Shown: positions 1 through 11,474 of the stretch, piece by piece
Layout: each line of letters starts with the position of its first letter
Numbering within the stretch: the stretch's first letter is position 1
NCBI GenBank assembly: GCA_947179485.1
Contig: OX359247.1
Span: 5,981,060-6,045,059, forward strand
Direction of reading: 5' to 3'
DNA from: Allacma fusca
Taxonomy: Eukaryota > Arthropoda > Collembola > Symphypleona > Sminthuridae
DNA length: 64,000 nucleotides
Position numbers and translations under genes: made by a program
Notes under the pieces: model-generated
Told to the model about the DNA's origin: nothing
The model's input: only the letters and a program-made list of their open reading frames with translations
Databases searched by the model: none

Positions 1-270
1 CCCTTGTCATTACGTATTCAAAGCACTCCCATAGAAAGACATGTCTACCCAAGAATATATTTGGAACAGGGATGGGTGTTGTATGTGGGTGGAGAGCATG
101 GTGGTGTTGGTTCTTCCCATCTGAATCTGCGTAACGAAAAAATTAAGCTAAAGGGAGATTTGATTGACAGCGGATCCCCTTATTTTGGCATTGTAGTTCC
201 GATTGATATGGTCTACTCACTATCAGAGGGGTTAAATCAGTTGGCAAATTACAACAGTTGTAACCACTGA
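1..270 (+). CDS. 3' end of an unrecognised gene of the virus-like block
   Basis: The frame is open from the first base of the window to a TGA at 268-270, so the gene (or its last exon) starts to the left. The visible 89 residues are Gly/Ser/Tyr-rich with hydrophobic stretches (for example DSGSPYFGIVVPIDMVYSL) and no catalytic motif I can name. It is followed after 87 bp by the next plus-strand gene and sits in the same compact block as the ATPase and PolB. A structural protein would be plausible by position, but nothing in the sequence proves it. Confidence 0.45.
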   Translation, partial: PLSLRIQSTPIERHVYPRIYLEQGWVLYVGGEHGGVGSSHLNLRNEKIKLKGDLIDSGSPYFGIVVPIDMVYSLSEGLNQLANYNSCNH

Positions 271-357
271 CACTGCTACGACTACTACTTTTATTATTAT
301 TTCTTCATAATAATATTTCTTTCTTTTCTTTCTTTTGAATTATTCAAATTATAAACA

Positions 358-1201
358 ATGATTCGAAATACTTCATTTCGTGCTCCTGTAATGGAAATCG
401 AACACACAAGATTTGATCTGAAGCGAAAAAATCAAGTTACTGGTAAGTAGATTCAACTCTTTTTAGTGGTTTCTATTTGGTTATACGTGTTGATATGTTC
501 AATATAAGTGTCGGAATAAGCGTATTGCTAAAAAGTTATTACAAAAAAAGTTGTTTCTACTTATAGGTTTGAAATCTGCAGACGCTGCTTCAAACATCCC
601 TTTTCGAAGGATAGCTCGTAGCGTGGATTTGATGATGGACAAACCAGGGAACAATTTGGAGAATTCGGAAAGTGATGAGGGGCTCAGACTTGCCGGTGCA
701 TCTACATCCGTCATCAGCAACTACGGTGGTCTCATTCCCAGTACGAATTTAGAGTCTTACGAGTCTACCGGAGAAGAGGCAAACGTTTTGGATTCGATAT
801 CGAATGCAATTGGAACCACGGTGGAACGAAAACATCCTTACAACGATGCTGCTGCTGCTGATGCTGCTGGTGGCGCTGCTGGTACCAGCGATGATTCGTC
901 TCCTAAATCTTTGACGCTCGCTGTTGACAATCCTGCTAGTGTTCCTAATCAGAAGATTTTGACCTGTTATTATCGTACTGTCCCTTATGAGGGAAATGAA
1001 TTGACATTTGTCTATGTCAAGAGGATGGGGAAAACAGTGAATATGAACATTAGCCGAATTCCGTGGCTCATTCAAAGATTGGTCTATTATTACAGTCTCA
1101 AAGGTGACAATATGCAGGCCTTGGGCCAGGCACTTGAAAATTGTGTTAGCACGTATGCAAACGTCGCTAGTGAAATTGACGAGGCTGAACTTGATATTTG
1201 A
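358..1201 (+). CDS. two-exon hypothetical protein, about 240 aa
   Basis: Exon 1 is 358-442 and exon 2 is 567-1201; the intron is 443-566 (124 nt), with donor GTAAGT and acceptor TTATAG. The single leftover base at 442 joins the two bases at 567-568, so the frame is kept exactly. This gives a real ATG start (358), which exon 2 alone lacks. The protein has a Ser/Glu-rich middle, an Ala/Gly run near genomic 845-885 and a more ordered C-terminus with several Tyr residues. AATAAA at 1218-1223, only 17 bp past the stop, is a likely polyadenylation signal and fits a compact viral genome. I do not recognise the family. Compare the PVMEI string near its N-terminus with the same string near the start of the gene at 10063; five residues are too few to claim homology. 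Confidence 0.72.
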
Positions 1202-1223
1202 TTTTTTTGTACTTCTGAATAAA

Positions 1224-1691
1224 GGTTGTGTTGTTTGTTCAATTTACATGAATTACATGGACCAATTAAAGAATTAATTATGAATGAATGTTTCTCGCAG
1301 ATTGCCTTATTCATCATTAAAAGACTCATTCTAATAACATCAATGCTTTCATCTGTTCCCATGCATAAAACAAATTTTAGTACAATATCGTATTTAATCC
1401 ATGTACTATTCTGAGGGTAAGATGCTTAACATGTTACGAGAGGATTAGGGGTAAGGTAGGGGAAGGAATAGAGCTTGGCTGGACCCTTTTATCCTACCCT
1501 CCCCTTCCTTCCCTTTATCCAGCCAAGCTCCTGGAGGGAGGAGGCAAAACGCAGACGCATGAAAACTAGACATAAATAATTAAACTAATTTTGAATGCAC
1601 TACTGCTAATATTATTTTTGTTTGCTCTTTTCAATCTGATTCTTCAAGCATCCTAGAACAGAAACTAGTAGTTTGAGTAGTCATTTTTATC
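1224..1691. other. intergenic, with an imperfect hairpin
   Basis: No convincing gene. The inverted repeat GAGCTTGGCTGGA (1471-1483) pairs with TCCAGCCAAGCTC (1518-1530), set in purine-rich then pyrimidine-rich sequence. It lies between two co-oriented genes. It may act in transcription ending or simply be a repeat relic. Confidence 0.5.
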
Positions 1692-3199
1692 ATGTCACGA
1701 ATTATATTTGGATATTACAAAGCCAGCGGCATCTACTACAAGGGGCAGTACATACGATACATTTCTGATTTTTTTGGAGTCAATCCAAAATTATGGAAAG
1801 ACAGTGACAATACAAGGCATTTATACCAATATCGAAAGCATTTCGACGAACCGACTCAGCAACGTGACCCGACAAAGTATTTTGAGGAAATAACAAGTTA
1901 TTTACACAGTATTCTGGAAACTCCTGGAATCGGAGGCATTCTAATCCTAAATCAAGATAATGACCCAGATCTCCGGCTATTTCTATCAGTTTGTCCCACT
2001 GGGAATCTCTTCCATGGAAGTTTGTTATCAAGAGTCAACTCTAGGAACGGAAGAAGAAAGGCTTTAAAGTTTAATTCTGACCGTGAAGTTTTTGTTTGGA
2101 TTGAAAGAGCTATCGACTTTATTTCTTCAAAATGGATATACTTTTCAGCATATCTTTGTACGGTTTGGTTAAAATAATTTGCCATTAATGATGAGTGCTG
2201 TCTTGTTTGAATGTATTATTATTGGCACGAAATACAACTTGTGAATTTTCGTGTTCTACAGATGGCATTGACAACCCCATCGACAAGTGCTATTTGGACA
2301 TTGTCTACCAAAGCTGCATTGACAGGGGACCACAGTCTTACTATTTTGACCGAAGGAGGGAGCACCTGACTCTAATGGAGATCGAACGATGGTATTCCAT
2401 AGATAGTCCTGACGGAAGGAAATCGGCTCTACCTACAGCATACAGGGTTCATCGCCAGTCACGTGGAGGTCCGTATGAATCCTTATTCATGGAAATTAAT
2501 ACTTATGGGGAACCCAGATGTAGCTCTCGTTGGGATTTTGGGATTCAAGAAGGTATTGAAAAATATGCGTTTGTATTTCTTGACGATCAGAGTTATCAAA
2601 TCGCGCGAAGTTTCAACCCGAACGCATTTAGATGCGCCGTATTGAGTCCATTAGTAGAAATGGTCAAGGGTAATGCGCCAAGACCCATCACAGAACATAC
2701 TGATTTACTTGACTCACACTTTGGACAAAGAAATTTTGATATTACTTCCAAATACTTTAAACGATTTTTCGAAGAGATTTGGAATTTGCTCGATGATCAT
2801 ATGTATGATTTGAATTTTATTCAGCAATTGGCAAAAGCACAAGGAGAAAACAGCTGTGTTTTTGCATATAAATGCCTGACAAAGCGTGAGATCAAATCCC
2901 GTTACTACCCTAAAATACCTGCTTATGATAGCTGCGACTTTAGCATGGACTCCGATGATCCTAACTATAATATTGCATGTCCATCCTATCCGTACGGAGG
3001 CTATGTTAAAGACGAAGGTTATCATGCTATGATTAAATACAATCCAGAGATGGATGATACAAATCTCGCAATGTATGACCGTAAAATATCTTTTCATAGT
3101 GACCAATCAACGTCAATGCGTATGAAATACAGTCCAAGCTGGTATTACCAAAGAACAGACACGTCTGATGAAGGTAGTGATCAGTGCGGGTTATGTTAA
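1692..3199 (+). CDS. two-exon hypothetical protein, about 468 aa
   Basis: The proposed exons are 1692-2157 and 2262-3199, with the intron at 2158-2261. The donor is the unusual GTACGG and the acceptor TTCTACAG is good. The one-base remainder at 2157 completes a codon with 2262-2263. Support: the downstream frame has no nearby ATG, the upstream frame stops just after the donor, and other genes in this block splice in the same phase. The protein is Tyr/Asp-rich with scattered Cys and charged segments; it has no signal peptide or membrane segment and no motif I can name. It converges on the ATPase gene with only about 20 bp between stops. The size would suit a structural protein, but that is inference only. 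Confidence 0.65.
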
Positions 3200-3219
3200 A
3201 AAATTATTTTATTATTAAA

Positions 3220-3873
3220 TCATTTCTTTACGTAGACAGTACATTGTTTGTCTGGGAAAACACATGATCGATATCTGTGCGAATCCTTCTGTGTTGCGCT
3301 TGTGTCAATAAAAACATAACCGTGTGGTTTTGAAGTTGAATCCGTGTAAGCGGTTTCTAAAGCTTCATCTCGTTTTCCAAAATTGATCTGTCTTCCCAAA
3401 ATGTTAATAAATGTCGAATCTTTGACAAATTTAAAGCATATTATGTATTTAGCATTTCTTGTTAGCACTGTGGCACCTTTCTGGTAGAAATTCTGGAGAA
3501 TTAGAATAACAAACATATTACGATGATGACTCTCACGGCAAAAGAGATTCTCGACCTTTTTGCCTGTTGTTGCCTCAGTCATTAAATCGTCAATTATCAC
3601 AAGCACTGGATATGTGTTACCCTCTTCCACATCATACTCTAGTCCGCGAACAAATTCGATGGAATTTTCTGCATAATTTTGCATTACTCCAAATAATACC
3701 GGTTGGTATTCAGAATAGCAATAAATTATCCTATCCACGTTTGGATGAAATATTTCATTTCGTCTTTTAATTATCTCAGATACGAGGACTGATTTCCCAG
3801 ATTGGGAAGGCCCGGCAATAATTAAATTTCCAGGCACATTTAATGTATAGTCAAAATCATCACCACTCGCCAT
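3220..3873 (-). CDS. FtsK/HerA-type DNA-packaging ATPase of a Maverick/adintovirus-like element
   Basis: The 217-aa ORF is intact from its ATG at 3873. Walker A is GPSQSGKS (residues 21-28) and Walker B is VLVIIDDL (about residues 90-97). A later conserved Gln-bearing strand (ILILQNFYQ) is typical of virus packaging ATPases of the PRD1-adenovirus/Polinton lineage. These enzymes pump genomic DNA into preformed capsids, so its presence marks the block as virus-derived, not a simple transposon. A TATATAG box lies about 20-25 bp upstream of the start on the minus strand. The gene is downstream of PolB on the same strand and tail-to-tail with the plus-strand gene ending at 3199. No disabling change is visible. 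Confidence 0.88.
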   Translation of the reverse strand: MASGDDFDYTLNVPGNLIIAGPSQSGKSVLVSEIIKRRNEIFHPNVDRIIYCYSEYQPVLFGVMQNYAENSIEFVRGLEYDVEEGNTYPVLVIIDDLMTEATTGKKVENLFCRESHHRNMFVILILQNFYQKGATVLTRNAKYIICFKFVKDSTFINILGRQINFGKRDEALETAYTDSTSKPHGYVFIDTSATQKDSHRYRSCVFPDKQCTVYVKK

Positions 3874-4099
3874 ATCTTTGATTTTTTTAACTATATAATG
3901 ATAACGGTTGATTTACAATAAATTGCTTTCAACTTAAAATATTTGAATTTTTTCTCTTTATTCATTCAACATTTCCAACAGCAACACCATTAATTACAAC
4001 AACGACGACAACATTTTTTATGAACGATCTTATAATATGACTTCCATTACATGACTGAATTATTATAATAGATTAAACCAGTTTAAATCTAGACTTAGG
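3874..4099. other. spacer between ATPase and PolB
   Basis: AT-rich spacer. It holds the ATPase 5' region and, on the minus strand, an AATAAA (TTTATT near 3956 on plus) that could end PolB transcripts. No gene seen. Confidence 0.4.
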
Positions 4100-7000
4100 T
4101 TATTCAAAGATATGTATGTCCTTATGACCGAATGCTACGCTATTGTACTTACTAAGCCAAAACTTCTTTGAGTCAAAGCTGTTCAACGCTTTCTTATTTA
4201 ATTTTATAGTGTACAATTCATGTTTAAAACTACGAATTGATGTCATGGGTACGTCCCAAACCACACCCTCTTCCAACGACTTGACAAACATTTCATATGT
4301 TATTCTATTCTTACGCGCTACCTTAACTATACCCTTTGCTCTTATATAAGAAACGTTTTCACGTTCCAAATCATCGGTTTTAAGTAAACAATATAATTTA
4401 GGAGCCAGAAACACACCTTTGCATAATACACTGTTTGGCATCTCATCCTTCATCAAGCCTAAAATGCCTTTTTGATCAACATTATACAACATGTCTTTTC
4501 GCTTATCCTTACAATTCATGTATACACTGAAATCAAACCTCTTCTCATTATTGTCATAATACAGCCTTTTCAAATCATCGTACAAATCATCAGTAATAAT
4601 TAAATATACAAATGAATCTGTATCCATCATGCATATTTGCGACTTATGCCCAGGATAGTACTTCTTTGTGAAGTCATAATGAAACTGATACATATGCGCT
4701 TTCGATATTTCAAGTACAGCACTTCCCGAAGCAATCATCGAATCTAACATTACAGACAATTTTTTCATATAAAAGATTACTAAGTCACCATTAAAGACAA
4801 TTTCTAAACTATCTAGTGTGGGTTTATTTGCCCACTTTCTGCATTCGGATGCACACCTGGCAAAGCGACTATTTTGATGTTTTCTTTTGTCCATGCACAT
4901 CCTTCCGTAACACACATTTGGGTATATCTTCATTAATTTATTCTTATATGCAGATGTTGCCAAAGCGCGTTCTCTTGCACAAAATTCTACATAGGGTTTC
5001 ATCCATTTCTTTTGTAAAAATGAAAGAATTCTGTGCACTTTTGATATTTCTATCCCTATTTAATGTATACTTGCAGAGTTCTAAAATGAACGACATATTT
5101 TTTCTTCGGTTTTAATGAACATATTAGTTTCTCGCCCTTTATTTGATTTAATGTAATTCCCTGTCTACGAACCTGCTCTTGGGAACATGGTGATAAATCA
5201 TTAAAATCAGTAAACTCCTTTTCGGGACCTGGGGGAAAATCACTTAAATAATCGTGTAGCTCTGGAGGAATGTTATAATCGACTTCAAAAAAATAACCTC
5301 TGGGATCGTCATCACTGATTGACATAATCCAATCAATTATCTCCGACTTTGTCTTGTCTAGCCAATCAGCTTGACGTACCCATTCATATCCCCCATATGG
5401 TAAACTTTGAGACATTGCATATCCATATAAATTGGTCATGTCCCAATACTGAAGGTAGCTATGTGGCTTATCTGGGCAATATTGATTACCCATATAAGGA
5501 TTGTTAACCTCAGCATGTTTTAGGCATGTCTGTGTTATTCCACCTCTAATTGACTTTTCCAAAAATAGATACATCTCAGCGTCTTGGATCAAATCAAATT
5601 CTGTCTTACTCATAATAATGCTGGCATCTTTACTCAATCCTGGCAGGCTTACATAATGTGCTGGATCTACTGAGAAAGATTCAATTGTTGTTTTTCTAAA
5701 CTGTTCGAAAACGTCACATAACAATGCAACGTCGGATAATACGTACAAATCATGAAACTCGCCTATTGTTCTTATATTGAATTTACTCCAGACTGTTTGC
5801 GCATGTTCATATTCCTCCTCACTAATTGTCTCTTCCGTTAATGAAGAATAAAAATACTGTCTGGGAGGGAGCTGCACTTCATCGAATTTACTAAAATCAC
5901 TCATGTATTCATAAGGATAATATTGTTTCTTGTACAATAATTCAATGTCTTCCGCAGTAAAATCATTAAAAAGATGTTGAACAGTGCTAAATATTTCTGT
6001 CCCATCTTTTCGGGCGGTATCCACAATGTTTTGGAGAGATTCGGGTAGAAATTTTAAAGAGTCTACAAATCTTATGATATTTCCCTTATCAGTTTTCATA
6101 GAAATGCTCATGTGCTTTTCATGTGTCAAGGGTATTGAATTAACAGATTTAATTTTTTCATTGTCTGGTTTAATTCCTTTTAAAATAAATTGAGAGTCGT
6201 ATGATAAATTGTGAAAGAATACTGGAATAAAAATACGTACTCTTGCATTTAAATTACATACTTTGTGAGCAAAGCCTATAACTTCATTCGTGATGTGATC
6301 GTGGTGAATAACTTTTGTTTCATAGTATTGAAATTCTTTTGCACAAAGACAACATTTTAAAGTAGTATCTCGAAGTACCTTTTGCTCTTCGGTCAAGTTT
6401 GGAACATTTTTATGCATTCGCTGGCATTCCCTTAATTCCTGGAAATACGGCTCTGTTTTTTCTATAATACTCTCAATAAATCTTTCGTGTGCATCCTCAC
6501 CACGATAACATTCCGAATGCATGGTTTGCCCAGAGTGGTGCTTAATTATGTAAGCATAACCACACGGAAGATGTTCAGATACTTTAACTGTATTCTGCTG
6601 ATGTTCGAGTATACAGTCAACGTCTGAACAGGATTGCAGTAATGGACACTCATCCCTTTGTACTGGTTTTAAAATAGACTCAAAGTCTGCATAAATTACA
6701 AACCATTGGATCAATGTCCGATTAAAATCCATGAAATTATACTTCCTTTTAGTCGGAAATCGCGTAATTTGCGGTTTGTAAGTTATGCAGATTTCTCTAT
6801 GTCTGCCTAAAGTTTCCATGCTTAAAAATCTTTGAAGGCATGAATAACAATAATACTTTTGTCCTCGCCCATTTTCATTAATTAATGTTGAAAGGCCGCT
6901 TGTGGGGTTCTCGTCTGATTGTTTTAGTAGTACATAATGACTGCGCTCTTCATGAGTCACTAAAAGCAAATCAATATGCTTTTCAGCATCTACATTTGAA

Positions 7001-8090
7001 CTAACATATAATGGATACACATTGCCTCTTTTTCTATGATGCCCATATTTGGTTGTATAGTTTTCACCATTTTCCTCGTACCCTATAACATTCACTGACA
7101 ACCTTACATTCTTTTGCTCAAATTTGCGAATATCTTTTATTTGTACGGGATATTTTAAAAAGCTATGATTAATTGTTTTGGCAATGTCTAGATAAGATTT
7201 TGCTTTAGTTGCCTTTTTCCTAGAACGCTCACTTCCTCTGTATAGGGGCTTTAATTCGGCTAAAATTGAATAAAGAAAGCATTTCTGATCATTTATATTC
7301 TCTACATTAACCACACAGTTCTTCGATTTTAATCCCGGTGGAATTTCAAAGAATGTACTTTCACCGCCACTTAATGGGTTAAAAGGGACCGTGTTGAACG
7401 AAAATTCCTTAATTTTAACCACACTCCAATTACTACCTCTAGTGATTAGCATTGTCAAATCATCGGACATTTTTTTTGCCATTAATTTGATTGTAGGGGT
7501 AATCATACTTTTATCCAAAATCTTATGACACATTGAATTCAGAAAAAATATTTCTTGGATATTTTCTTCAAATGTTCTTTTTTCCATTAAAATCTTTGCA
7601 TGAGAAAAAAATGAGCTTGCATGTTTTTCTCGTAATATTCCTTCCATTGTCTCTCTTAAAATGTTATTGATAGTATGGAAAAGTCCATCAATTGACATAA
7701 ATTCTCGATCTCCTAAGAACAGGACATATTCCTTACACGTATTAAAAGCATTGGCTTTTAATGAGAACCGTAATCCTAAATTGTTATCATTATTTCTTAC
7801 GTTACCTCCTATTTGTAAACTATCTGATTCATTACCATAATATAGTGATCGATGGATTTGATATTTGTGGACATCTAAGTCAGCTCTAGTCCTAAATCTA
7901 ATGGCGCATACTGTACAGAAGCGGTCCCGGTATTCTTTAATTTGATGCTGGAGTTCCTCTTCAGATGCAGCTTGTGATTTTCGTTCTTGTTCGTTGTGTA
8001 ATAGATGTGGCTGTTGGTTGTATTGCTCAAGGAGAGAGATGCTGTTGGGTGTTTCTATGTGACCCAAGACATCTGTACCCTTTTCTTTTT
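4100..8090 (-). CDS. polB: family-B DNA polymerase, protein-primed Maverick/adintovirus type, one frameshift
   Basis: Replicative polymerase with 3'-5' exonuclease. In the frame counted from 8067, the parts run in this order. A C2H2-like finger starts with CTVC (residues 51-54). A second Cys/His finger follows (YYCYSCLQRF). Exo I is YADFES (about 460), a Cys/His module CCLC..HHDH comes next, Exo II is HNLSYDSQF (about 620) and Exo III lies around LSDVALLCD (about 775). Pol motif A is DMTNLYG (about 875). After a single-base frameshift near 5056-5070 the second frame (5038-4100) carries a divergent Pol B motif (PNVCYGR) and Pol motif C MDTDS. Together the frames give about 1315 aa, full length for the family. 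The first frame has no ATG at its 5' end: it opens at a splice acceptor (CAG at 8093-8091), so an upstream exon is needed (see findings). The frameshift could be decay, a sequencing error in an A/T run, or recoding. Confidence 0.9.
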
Positions 8091-8213
8091 CTGAAGAAGA
8101 AAAACCGAAAATTAATCGCTAAACCGGCATAGTCTTGATCATATTGTTTATGCATGTCATGTAATGATGCATTCGTTTATGCATTACAAGGTAAAACAAT
8201 ATATTACCCGTGT

Positions 8214-9750
8214 TTACGGTTCCTCCTCCTCCTCTTCCAAGTCCTCCGCCTCCTCCTCTGATGATGAAATTAACATCGGATTCTTCACCATCCTTCTCAT
8301 TTTCGCTATAGCCATACGAAATTCTTCTACACTGGTGTCGTCGGCGGATTCTAATGCATCCGTCGTGGACTCCGGGCTCCCTTCCTTCATGTCGGAACCG
8401 GCTGATTCCGTGTCCGAGTCCATATGATGATTTGAATCGTTTGGTTCTCTCGGGAGTTCCGCTGTCATCACCATCGCTTGAGTCAAGGTCTCGTCGTCGG
8501 AAATGGTTATTAGAATCGGCTGTTGCTGACCTAGAAGAGCTCTTTCGCGTTGTTGATGATGACTGTTCAATACCAGCTGACTTGGTCCGCTCACGGCTAT
8601 TTCCCCAGAAACTACATCCTGGCTGTTCATCATCTTCAGTATTTCTTGATTGTTGCATGATTTGGCCAGTGGACGATTTTCTAAAAAAGTCGCATACTTT
8701 GGCTTAGCTGAAAAAAAAAACGGAATTCATAACTCAATGGGATACAAATTATTAGCATTGTAATTATAGCAGGTTGCATTCAATGTGTAAATTCCTACCA
8801 CTTGGCTGAGTCATCCAATTTCCCACCGTATTTGGAGGTGCATTGAAATCATAGACATGTCCTGAATCATCCGTCATCTGATCATCGATGCTAAATGTAT
8901 TAGCCCTGACGGTATCCCCTTTCACATTTCCTACATTGGTAAATAATAATTACGTATTGCATAATCAGGTAGCATTAAAATCTGATTTATGCACGCATTT
9001 GTCATAAGAAATTATAATGTACGAGGCGAATTAAATACCTTGCTCTGAGTCCCCTAGATTATCATGTGTAACATGATCGGGATTTTGATTACCGTCTGGA
9101 ATGCTGTGGGACACTGGTATTGCGTCACCTTCTGAAAACAGTGACATTATTTATAAAATCAATCTATCAATGCAATTACAGTGCGTCGTTGTTACAAACA
9201 TATCTAGGCTAATATCTCTCGAGCTTTATATCTTCATATGTATCTATAACTACGTGCCTCACTACCTTCATACAATACATCATGCTTCATATTAATAAAA
9301 GTTAGCATTGACCATACTTCCGCTAAAATTATTCAATTATTCATTTTGTGAAAATTCATACCTTCCACATTTTGCAAGATTGAAGATTCATGTAATCCAG
9401 GTTTGTCCCCAGCCTTCGAGTCTGAACCCGGTAACTCGTCTTCCATTTCGTTGCCTTGCACATCCGGCACACTCGCAATTTCTCCATTGTTACTTCTACC
9501 ATTTAGCTCGGATTCTGCAAAAAAAGAGAGTACAAAACATATATTATGTATGTAGGCTCCTAAACTTAAACATAACTCGTGAACTAGAAAGAGTAAATTA
9601 ATCAGCACCGTAAAGAACACTTCAAATATATTCATTAAAAATACCTATGAATGGCTCTCGCTCAAATAATTCTGCCCAATCAATATGGAATTGGTCGTTA
9701 TGATTCTCCAAGTTATCATATTCCCTACCGCAAGTAATACACAAATTCAT
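8214..9750 (-). CDS. five-exon acidic zinc-finger-like protein, about 325 aa
   Basis: Minus-strand exons are 9750-9645, 9514-9362, 9131-9039, 8930-8799 and 8707-8214. All four introns have GT..AG ends and every junction is phase 1, so the frame is kept throughout (978 nt including the stop). Exon 1 starts at an ATG and holds a small Cys/His cluster (CITC, then two His). The last exon is rich in Ser/Asp/Glu and ends in a run of Glu (SSSEEEAEDLEEEEEEP). An acidic tail of this kind suits a DNA-mimic or transcription-associated protein, but function is unknown. The gene lies directly upstream of PolB on the same strand, and its exons are phase-compatible with the PolB acceptor at 8091-8093, so the two may be alternative products of one transcription unit. 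Confidence 0.75.
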
Positions 9751-10062
9751 CTTATCACAGCTACACTCTCTCACTTTTTTCTACTTAGGAATTTTAAACG
9801 GACAAATTTTGATTAAACAAAAGCAAAAAAACAAAGAGGGCAATTTGGTTAATCTCACTTGGGCTTATATCGGAAGACTGAGAGAATTCAGCTATGTCTG
9901 TCGTCCGATAGTTTTACGATGTAATAACGGGCGTCAAATTTCCAAAGCCATCGTGAGTTGATTCTCGCGAATAAAATCCTCTCTACACTCTAACTCTCCT
10001 CTAACTCTCCACACCATCCCGGATTATTTCCTCCAGTGAAATTTATCTACTTATCTAGAACC
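9751..10062. promoter_or_regulatory. divergent intergenic region, probable bidirectional promoter
   Basis: 312 bp between two genes that start away from each other (ATG at 9750 minus, ATG at 10063 plus). It must hold both 5' ends unless upstream non-coding exons exist. I see an AT-rich stretch near 9780-9830 and a CTCTAACTCT repeat near 9990-10010, but no motif I can name with confidence. Confidence 0.45.
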
Positions 10063-11474
10063 ATGGTTAGCCACCCTGTGATGGAAATTGTGAAGAAAAA
10101 TCTGAAAACCAGGAATGTGCAATTCATACCGTGTTTCTACATTGGTAGGGACGATGCCGTTGACCCTGCCCGATATCGAATCCAAGTTGACGAAGTTGTA
10201 CGAATGGGGAAACATTTTATTTACCAGGAATCAAAATCCCGAACCGGAGCTTTTATCATTGCTCCTTTTGCGGAGACAGGGATCAAGGAAATGAATCACA
10301 AGCGATTCACGACCAAGGTTCCGCCTTTCCCCCTTTTCTTCCGAAATGGTAACGATTGGTGCTTTATGATGCACGTTTTTGAGAGTTGGGCTCGAAAGGC
10401 TTTGAACACGGACGAGAATAATATAACTCGTAATGACATCAATTACGAAAATCCACTACTGACACTCATCTCAATGTCTACAACTCTCCAGGACTTGTAA
10501 GTGTTAATTCATTTGCTATTTCTTGTGATGAATCATTTAATGAAAATTTTGCTGTTATTTCTGTCGTGTTTCGTGCATCCTAATTACATTAGCATTTGTG
10601 TTGTTTTTGTTATTTACAGTCAACGACTATATCCTGACCAACGACACATGGAAGGCCTCTTTGCATGGGCCAATATTTGTATTTGTCCATACTGTGCTAT
10701 GACGAATGTAAATCCTCTCCAAAACCAAATCAGAGACTTGATGTGCCATTCTGGAAGGATGTATGAACGGACACATCATCGTCGGTCAGGCTACCGAAAT
10801 TGTTTCGACCTTTATCGAATGCACCTTATCTGTTCAGAGCACTATATTCAGCCGGTGGAGTCAACACCAGAAATGGGGCTGAACTCAAATATAACTGAAA
10901 TGTTAAAAGTCGCAGCAATAATTGTCGAGAACATCCGGGCAAACTACCTAGGATTCGGAAAAATCCAATTTACATTCCATGTGGATCACTACAAGGACGG
11001 TCAACAACTTGATGACATTGAGATTGGAGATATGATATCTCTCCCCGTGAGTCTTTCAATCCCACTTGTCTGTCTGCAGGCCTACCTATTCAAGTTTGCT
11101 TACTACTTGATGAATGATGAACCACGTCTCAGAGAGGTTGGCCAAATTTACAAGGAGCCTTTGTTTTTGGTTTCAAGGATGCAATCTTCACCAGCGTAAG
11201 TTAAATTTTGTATTTGTAAATTCTATATTTTTTTTTGAATTTAAACTATATTCCCGATAAAATTGCATATATTTGGAATTACCTTTACAGAACCATCACG
11301 GCTGCAGCAAAACTCCGAATTATGGAATTTCGAAGCCGATTCCGTGGTCTCCATAGTGATCCAACACTTTGCTCATCTCATTTTTCATCCCGGGAGAGGA
11401 ACTTTGTGACCGAGCAGCTTGGACAACTTGGGTATGATCTTACTCCATTGAGGATGAATCATGTTGTTATTTAA
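10063..11474 (+). CDS. three-exon hypothetical protein, 397 aa
   Basis: Exons are 10063-10496, 10620-11195 and 11291-11474. Both introns start GTAAGT and end in TTTACAG, and both keep the frame. The chosen ATG (10063) has a strong ACCATGG context; the open frame begins 27 bp earlier without an ATG. The middle exon has a CICPYC motif and later CHSGRMYERTHHRR with further Cys/His, suggesting a metal-binding core. A segment near genomic 10960-11110 (GKIQFTFHVDH then a hydrophobic stretch rich in Leu, Ala and Tyr) resembles in layout a segment of the next gene. AATAAA is at 11519-11524. I do not recognise the family. Position inside the virus-like block suggests an element gene. Confidence 0.75.

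Noticed and set aside
5056-5110. A tiny intron instead of a frameshift in PolB
   Set aside because: Any GT..AG pair here would be about 33 nt, too short, and would remove conserved linker residues.
8119-8658. 179-aa minus-strand ORF overlapping the last exon of the acidic gene
   Set aside because: The other frame (8214-8633) joins upstream exons in phase and has the acidic, viral-like composition; this one is low-complexity Arg/Gly/Ser shadow.
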